Shown: positions 59,891-64,000 of the stretch, one piece after another
How the letters are laid out: every line of letters starts with the position of its first letter
Numbering within the stretch: position 1 is the stretch's first letter
Origin: JACVRW01 sp963826165
Lineage (GTDB): Bacteria > Actinomycetota > Thermoleophilia > Solirubrobacterales > Thermoleophilaceae
Direction: 5' to 3'
Assembly (NCBI GenBank): GCA_963826165.1
Contig: CAWGWC010000017.1
Span: 448,957-512,956, forward strand
Length of the DNA: 64,000 bases
Program-made: the position numbers and the translations under genes
Notes under the pieces: generated by a model
Told to the model about the DNA's origin: nothing
The model's database searches: none
Seen by the model: only the letters and a program-made list of their open reading frames with translations

Positions 59891-62029
59891 GTGGCCACCG
59901 AGCAGAAAGTGACCTTCTGTCGCATCTGCGAGCCGCTCTGCGGGATGGTGGCCACGGTGGAGGACGGGCGCGTGGTCAAGCTCCGGCCCGACCCCGACCA
60001 TCCGCTCTCGAAGGGCTACGCCTGCCCCAAGGGGATCGCGATGGCCGACGTCCAGAACGATCCCGATCGCGTGACCCATCCGCTGCGCCGCACGCGCGAG
60101 GGCGAGTTCGAGCGGGTCTCCTGGGAGGCGGCACTGGGAGACATCGCGGGCCGGCTCGCGCGCGTGCCGGGCACCGGTGTCGGCTGGTACATGGGGAACC
60201 CGGGCGCGTTCTCCTACTCCCACACGCTCTGGGTCAAGGGCTTCCTCGACGGGCTCGGCTCGCCTCACTACTACACGGCCGGCTCCCAGGACGTGAACAA
60301 CCGCTTCGCCGCCAGCGCGCTGCTCTACGGCTCGCCTCTGCTCGTGCCCATCCCCGATCTGAAGCGCACCCGCCTCCTGCTGATGGTTGGCGCCAACCCG
60401 CTGGTCTCGCACGGCTCGGTGCTCTCGGCGCCGCGGGTGCGCGAGCAGCTCCTGGAGGTCGAGCGGGTGGTGGTGGTCGATCCGCGCCGCACCGAGACCG
60501 CCCGGCAGTTCGAGCATCTGCCCATCCGGCCGGACACGGACGCCCTGATGCTCTTGTCGCTGCTGTGCGTCGTCTTCGAAGAGGAGCTGGCGGACCGGCT
60601 GTTCATCGAGCGCTTCGCCCACGGGGCGGCCGAGCTCGAGCGCCTGGCCCGGGCCCATCCGCCCGAGACGACCGAGTCCCAGACGGGCATTCCCGCGGAA
60701 CGCCTGCGAGAGCTGGCGCGCGACTTCGCCGCGACCGACGGCGCGGCCGCCTACGGGCGCACGGGCTCCTGCCTCGGGCGGTTCGGCACGCTGGTCGCGT
60801 TCCTGCTCGACGCCCTCAACGCGGTCACCGGCAACCTGGACCGGCCGGGCGGAGCGGTATTCGGGCACGCGCCGATACCGCTGGACGACATCGGCGAGCA
60901 GGTGGGCGCCGACACGTACGGCAAGCTCCGCTCCCGGGTGGGCGGCTTCCCGGACGTGATCGGCAACCTGCCCGCGTCGCTGCTGTCTCAGGAGATCGAG
61001 ACGCCGGGAGAAGGACAGATCCGCGCGCTGTTCGTCTCTGCGGGCAATCCCGTCCTCTCCGTCCCTGACGGCGAGGCGCTGGAGCGGGCGTTCGGCGGGC
61101 TCGAGTTGTTCGTGTCGCTCGACCTGTACGTCAACGAGACCAACCGCCACGCCGACTACATCCTGCCCACCACGACCTTCTACGAGCGCGAGGACCTGCC
61201 GATCGCGCTCATGGGCTTCTTCACGACTCCGTTCGTGCAGTTCACCGACGCCGTGGCCGAGCCGCCCGGCGAGTGCCGCCAGGAGTGGGCGATCGTCGAC
61301 GACCTCTCCCGCCGGATCGGCGTGGCGCCGTACAGCGCCGCCCCGCTGCGACGGCTGGCGCAGCTCGGTCTGCGGCTGCGGCCCGAGCAGCTGGCCGACG
61401 TCCTGCTGCGGATGGGGCCGGACGGCGACCGCTTCGGTCTGCGCCGTGGAGGGCTGAGCCTCAAGAAGCTGCGCGCCAATCCCCACGGCATCGTGCTCGG
61501 CGAGCACGTGATCACCGGGGTGCTCCAGGACAAGCTGCGCACACCGGCCAAGCGCGTTCGCCTGGCGCCTCCGGAGATCCGCGCTGAGGTCGAGCGCCTG
61601 GCGGCGGCCGGTGACGGCGAGCAGCAGGAATTCCCCCTGCGCCTGATCGGGCTCCGTGAGCTGCGCTCCCACAATTCGTGGATGCACAACTCTCCGCTGC
61701 TCATGCGGGGCGGGCGGGTGCAGGCGCTGCGAATCCATCCCGACGACGCCGACGCCAACGGCTTGGAGGACGGCGTCTCGGCACAGCTCGAGTCCAAGGA
61801 CGGCCGTGTGACGGTGCCGGTGATGGTCACCGACGAGCTCACGCCGGGCACGGTCGCGCTGCCCCACGGCTGGGGCCATCGCGGTGGCTGGCAGCTGGCG
61901 AACCGCCATGCGGGTGCCAACGTCAACCTGCTCGCCGGCGCACGCCCTGCCGACCTCGAGCCACTCGCGGGAATGGCCTTCCTGAACGGCATCCCGGTCC
62001 GCGTGGCGCCAGCGGCCGCCCAGCCCTAG
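59891..62029 (+). CDS. molybdopterin-dependent oxidoreductase with 4Fe-4S site
   Basis: The 712-residue protein belongs to the formate dehydrogenase/DMSO reductase family. The 4Fe-4S ligands are Cys10, Cys13, Cys17 and Cys45 (CRICEPLCG, YACPKG). The pterin-binding regions follow: LLMVGANPLVSHG, VVVDPRRTETA, FVSAGNPVLSVP, HADYILPTTTFYE and a C-terminal dinucleotide domain with HGWGHRGGW. At the metal-ligand position (AGSQDVNNRFAAS) there is no Cys or selenocysteine, so activity resembles neither formate dehydrogenase nor nitrate reductase closely. The substrate is unknown. It ends in a four-base convergent overlap. Confidence 0.88.
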   Translation: MATEQKVTFCRICEPLCGMVATVEDGRVVKLRPDPDHPLSKGYACPKGIAMADVQNDPDRVTHPLRRTREGEFERVSWEAALGDIAGRLARVPGTGVGWYMGNPGAFSYSHTLWVKGFLDGLGSPHYYTAGSQDVNNRFAASALLYGSPLLVPIPDLKRTRLLLMVGANPLVSHGSVLSAPRVREQLLEVERVVVVDPRRTETARQFEHLPIRPDTDALMLLSLLCVVFEEELADRLFIERFAHGAAELERLARAHPPETTESQTGIPAERLRELARDFAATDGAAAYGRTGSCLGRFGTLVAFLLDALNAVTGNLDRPGGAVFGHAPIPLDDIGEQVGADTYGKLRSRVGGFPDVIGNLPASLLSQEIETPGEGQIRALFVSAGNPVLSVPDGEALERAFGGLELFVSLDLYVNETNRHADYILPTTTFYEREDLPIALMGFFTTPFVQFTDAVAEPPGECRQEWAIVDDLSRRIGVAPYSAAPLRRLAQLGLRLRPEQLADVLLRMGPDGDRFGLRRGGLSLKKLRANPHGIVLGEHVITGVLQDKLRTPAKRVRLAPPEIRAEVERLAAAGDGEQQEFPLRLIGLRELRSHNSWMHNSPLLMRGGRVQALRIHPDDADANGLEDGVSAQLESKDGRVTVPVMVTDELTPGTVALPHGWGHRGGWQLANRHAGANVNLLAGARPADLEPLAGMAFLNGIPVRVAPAAAQP

Positions 62030-63201
62030 CGCTGAAGCGGCACCCGCACCAGCACGCGGGTTCCCTGCTCGGAGGTCTCGATGTCGAGTTGACCGTCGAG
62101 CAGCTCCGCCCGCTCGCGCATGGTGGTAAGGCCGAGATGGCCTGGATCGGGACCCGCGAGCGGCTCTCCGTTGGCAAATCCTCTCCCGTTGTCGGTCACG
62201 CGCAGCTCCACCAGACGGCTGACGGTCCGGAGATCGATGGCCACCTGGTTCGCGTTCGCGTGGCGCCCGGCGTTCACCACCGCCTCCTGAACGATGCGAA
62301 ACAGTTCTCCGGACACCTCGGGTGACAGCTCGGCGCGCTCGATCTCGATGGTGGCCTCGACCTCGAAGCTGTAGCGACGCCTCCACACCTCCATGCAGTT
62401 CTCCACCGCGCTCGCCAGGCTCAGCTCCTGAAAGGCGTAGGGACCGAGGTCGACGATCTCGTCGCGCAGGAGGCGAACGTTGCGGGCGGTGAGCTCGCGT
62501 GCTTCGGAGATGAGCCCGGCGCTCTCGTCGGCCCTGCCCTCGCTGGTGGCGCGCTCGGCCGCGGACAGGATCAGGTCGAGGGCGATCAGCTCCTGCACCG
62601 CGCCGTCGTGCAGCGACTCCGCCACCCGCCGGCGCACTTCGTTCTCGGACCGCAGCGTGCGTCGCGACAGGCCGCGCGCCCGCAGGCGCGACGTGGACTC
62701 GGAGGTCCGCAGCACGCCGACCACCAGAGCCGTGGCGAGGGTGGCGAGCACGAACGCCACCTCTTCGAGGGCCAGGATGGTGCCCGTGACCGGCTGATCA
62801 CCCCGCAGCCGCGAGGCGACCACCAGGCTCAACGAGCCGAGAGCGGCGACCAGCAGGCCGCGGCGCTCACCCTGGAAGTGGGCGTGAGCGGCCACGAGCG
62901 CCAACGCCGCCAGGCGAACCGCCCCCTGCGTCTCGGGCGCCACCAGCACGAGCAGCACGAGCAGGGCGAAGTCCACCGCCGGAACGATCGGACTGAGCGC
63001 CACGCAGGGAACGCGGCGAGCTCGCACGTACACCCCAACGGTCCAGGGGAGCCCCAGCCCGCCGAGCACCAGGGCCGCCTCCAGGTCATCGGGCAACCCG
63101 AGCGCGAGCACCGTGACCAGGGCCACCAGCACTACGGCCACTCGCGTGGCCGCGAACACCTTTACGGCGCCGTCGGAGTCGATCGGGAGCGGCTGCAGCA
63201 T
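62026..63201 (-). CDS. membrane sensor histidine kinase (NarL-partner, HisKA_3 type)
   Basis: The 391-residue protein has about six transmembrane helices in the first 175 residues, a linker, the HisKA_3 box with the phospho-His in RRRVAESLHDGAVQELIALD, and a HATPase domain (IVQEAVVNAGRHANANQ, VTDNGRGFANG, HLGLTTMRERAELL). This is the DesK/LiaS/NarX group that signals to LuxR-type response regulators. No response regulator is adjacent within the window. ATG 63201 overlaps the VanZ-like stop by one base (TGATG). Confidence 0.9.
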   Translation of the reverse strand: MLQPLPIDSDGAVKVFAATRVAVVLVALVTVLALGLPDDLEAALVLGGLGLPWTVGVYVRARRVPCVALSPIVPAVDFALLVLLVLVAPETQGAVRLAALALVAAHAHFQGERRGLLVAALGSLSLVVASRLRGDQPVTGTILALEEVAFVLATLATALVVGVLRTSESTSRLRARGLSRRTLRSENEVRRRVAESLHDGAVQELIALDLILSAAERATSEGRADESAGLISEARELTARNVRLLRDEIVDLGPYAFQELSLASAVENCMEVWRRRYSFEVEATIEIERAELSPEVSGELFRIVQEAVVNAGRHANANQVAIDLRTVSRLVELRVTDNGRGFANGEPLAGPDPGHLGLTTMRERAELLDGQLDIETSEQGTRVLVRVPLQR

Positions 63202-63578
63202 CAGGCCACCGTGCGCCGGCGAAGTCCCAGGCGCAGCCGCAGAGCGGCAACGCCGGCGCCGGCCGAATCGATCACCCAGTCGAGCGGCGCGCCGTGACGA
63301 CCCTCGACGAAGACCTGGTGCAGCTCGTCGGTGGCGGCGTAGCCGCTCGAGATGAGGAAGGCCACCAGAGCCGCCCGGGGTGCGCCCAGGTCGGGTTCGA
63401 ACACGCGCCACCACAGCCAGCACAGGAGCGCGTACTCGCAGAAGTGAATGATCTTCCGGCCGATCAGATCGATCGTCCCGAGCCCGGAGTCGAGGTCGGG
63501 CTGGGCGGAGAGGACGAAGATGAGGCCCATCAGCGCCAGGGGCGGAATCAGCAGCATCAAGCGCCGGTGAGACGGCAT
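63201..63578 (-). CDS. VanZ-like membrane protein
   Basis: The 125-residue protein has four hydrophobic helices and the VanZ-like motifs LIGRKIIHFCEYALLCWLWW and ATDELHQVFVEGRHGAPLDW (DE.hQ...gR.g...D). The family's role is uncertain; VanZ itself gives teicoplanin resistance, but most relatives are not resistance proteins. ATG 63578 follows TAGGCT by six bases; ATG 63584 lies inside that spacing. It is coupled to the kinase gene. Confidence 0.82.
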   Translation of the reverse strand: MPSHRRLMLLIPPLALMGLIFVLSAQPDLDSGLGTIDLIGRKIIHFCEYALLCWLWWRVFEPDLGAPRAALVAFLISSGYAATDELHQVFVEGRHGAPLDWVIDSAGAGVAALRLRLGLRRRTVA

Positions 63579-63584
63579 CCCCAT

Positions 63585-63594
63585 AGCCTAGAGT
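63585..63594. promoter_or_regulatory. overlapping divergent leaderless promoters
   Basis: In AGCCTAGAGT the plus strand holds TAGAGT (seven bases before GTG 63602) and the minus strand TAGGCT (six bases before ATG 63578). The two boxes share one TA step, as at 30643-30652. Confidence 0.65.
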
Positions 63595-63601
63595 CGCTGC
63601 C

Positions 63602-64000
63602 GTGCTGGTGATCACCACCAAGTCGCCCTACGCCGTCCGGGCGCTCGCAGAGCTGGCCCGCCGCGGCAATGCGGCTCCCGTGCCGATCGGCGAGATCGCC
63701 CGGGCGCGCGACATCCCGGTGCAGTTCCTGGAGGGGCTGTTCGCCACTCTCAGACGCGCGGGCGTGCTCCAGTCACAGCGAGGCGTGAAGGGCGGCTACT
63801 CGTTCGCCCGGCCTCCGGCGGAGATCAGCGTGCTCGAGGTGGTGGAGTTGCTCGAGGGCGAGCTCGGCACGGACGCCGCGGCGTCGGGACCCGTGTGGAG
63901 CGAGGCCGTCGAAGCGGTGAGGAACGTGTTGGCCGCCTCGACGATTGCCGAGGTGGCCGAGCGCGAGGCGCAGGCCACGGCCTCGCCGATGTACTACATC
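63602..64000 (+). CDS. Rrf2-family transcriptional regulator, C-terminus cut by window edge
   Basis: The 133 visible residues show the Rrf2 winged helix: TTKSPYAVRALAELARRGNA, VPIGEIARARDIPVQFLEGL, FATLRRAGVLQSQRGVKGGY. The FeS-binding Cys of IscR or NsrR are absent, so it resembles CymR-type or other non-FeS members. GTG 63602 has a TAGAGT box seven bases upstream. No stop is seen before 64000. Targets are probably just beyond the edge. Confidence 0.88.
   Translation, partial: MLVITTKSPYAVRALAELARRGNAAPVPIGEIARARDIPVQFLEGLFATLRRAGVLQSQRGVKGGYSFARPPAEISVLEVVELLEGELGTDAAASGPVWSEAVEAVRNVLAASTIAEVAEREAQATASPMYYI

Noticed and set aside
59465..62386. 973-codon open frame on the minus strand
   Set aside because: Shadow of the molybdopterin oxidoreductase and photolyase genes; no motif is recognisable.
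63201..63578. vancomycin or teicoplanin resistance
   Set aside because: Only a VanZ-like fold is present, with no VanRSHAX genes; most relatives have no resistance role.

Overview
The window is very GC-rich, densely packed chromosomal DNA with short intergenic gaps and many four-base start/stop overlaps (ATGA, GTGA, TTGA). It looks like an actinobacterium, most probably a member of the Thermoleophilia/Solirubrobacterales. The grounds are composition, frequent GTG and TTG starts, many start codons lying 6-9 bases behind a TANNNT box (leaderless promoters), actinobacterial families (DUF3618, DUF4235, DUF1707, DUF3817), and the order thrS-infC-rpmI-rplT-trmH-pheS-pheT-argCJBD. The taxon is an inference; no 16S gene is present. 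No IS element, prophage, plasmid gene or CRISPR array was seen.

Layout. 0-3 kb: a sugar-phosphate operon (class II aldolase, HAD phosphatase, DhaL, DhaK). 3-5.6 kb: a histidine phosphatase, a secreted protein, and a metallo-hydrolase/TetR pair sharing a candidate operator. 5.7-7.7 kb: ECF sigma factor, a small frameshifted protein, a mechanosensitive-type channel and an AraC-type protein. 7.7-9.7 kb (minus): holin-like, DUF3618, DUF4235 and YihY/BrkB envelope operon. 10-11.3 kb: an RsbW-like ATPase and an alpha/beta hydrolase. 11.4-13.9 kb (minus): an acidic repeat peptide, a JmjC-type cupin and a sucrase/ferredoxin-like protein. I think this is the most likely undescribed system here, possibly a RiPP-like pathway. 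14-16.7 kb: tRNA-Gly, a ferric-reductase-like cluster, a ChaB-like protein, a second RsbW-like ATPase and tRNA-Cys. 16.8-25.2 kb: MFS exporter, acetate uptake and activation (DUF485, ActP, Acs), a glutamine amidotransferase and two epimerases. 25.2-27.5 kb: small proteins behind SigB-type promoter sequences, a frameshifted MpsC-family gene and tRNA-Val.

27.6-33.8 kb: metallophosphoesterase, DUF47 protein, aminotransferase V, MBL hydrolase, fumarylacetoacetase and a SnoaL-like protein. 33.8-47.5 kb is core translation and arginine biosynthesis: thrS, infC, rpmI, rplT, an rRNA methyltransferase, pheS, pheT, argC, argJ, argB, argD and argG. 48.3-64 kb: dnaE, a YbhN-like flippase, FkbM methyltransferase, nfo, gltX, an HDOD-LuxR regulator, an FeS photolyase divergent from a molybdopterin oxidoreductase, a histidine kinase, a VanZ-like protein and an Rrf2 regulator that runs off the edge.

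Two conserved genes (6.3 kb and 27.3 kb) are each broken by what looks like one missing C in a C run, so sequencing error should be excluded before either is called a pseudogene. All functions are read from motifs and context; no database search was possible.
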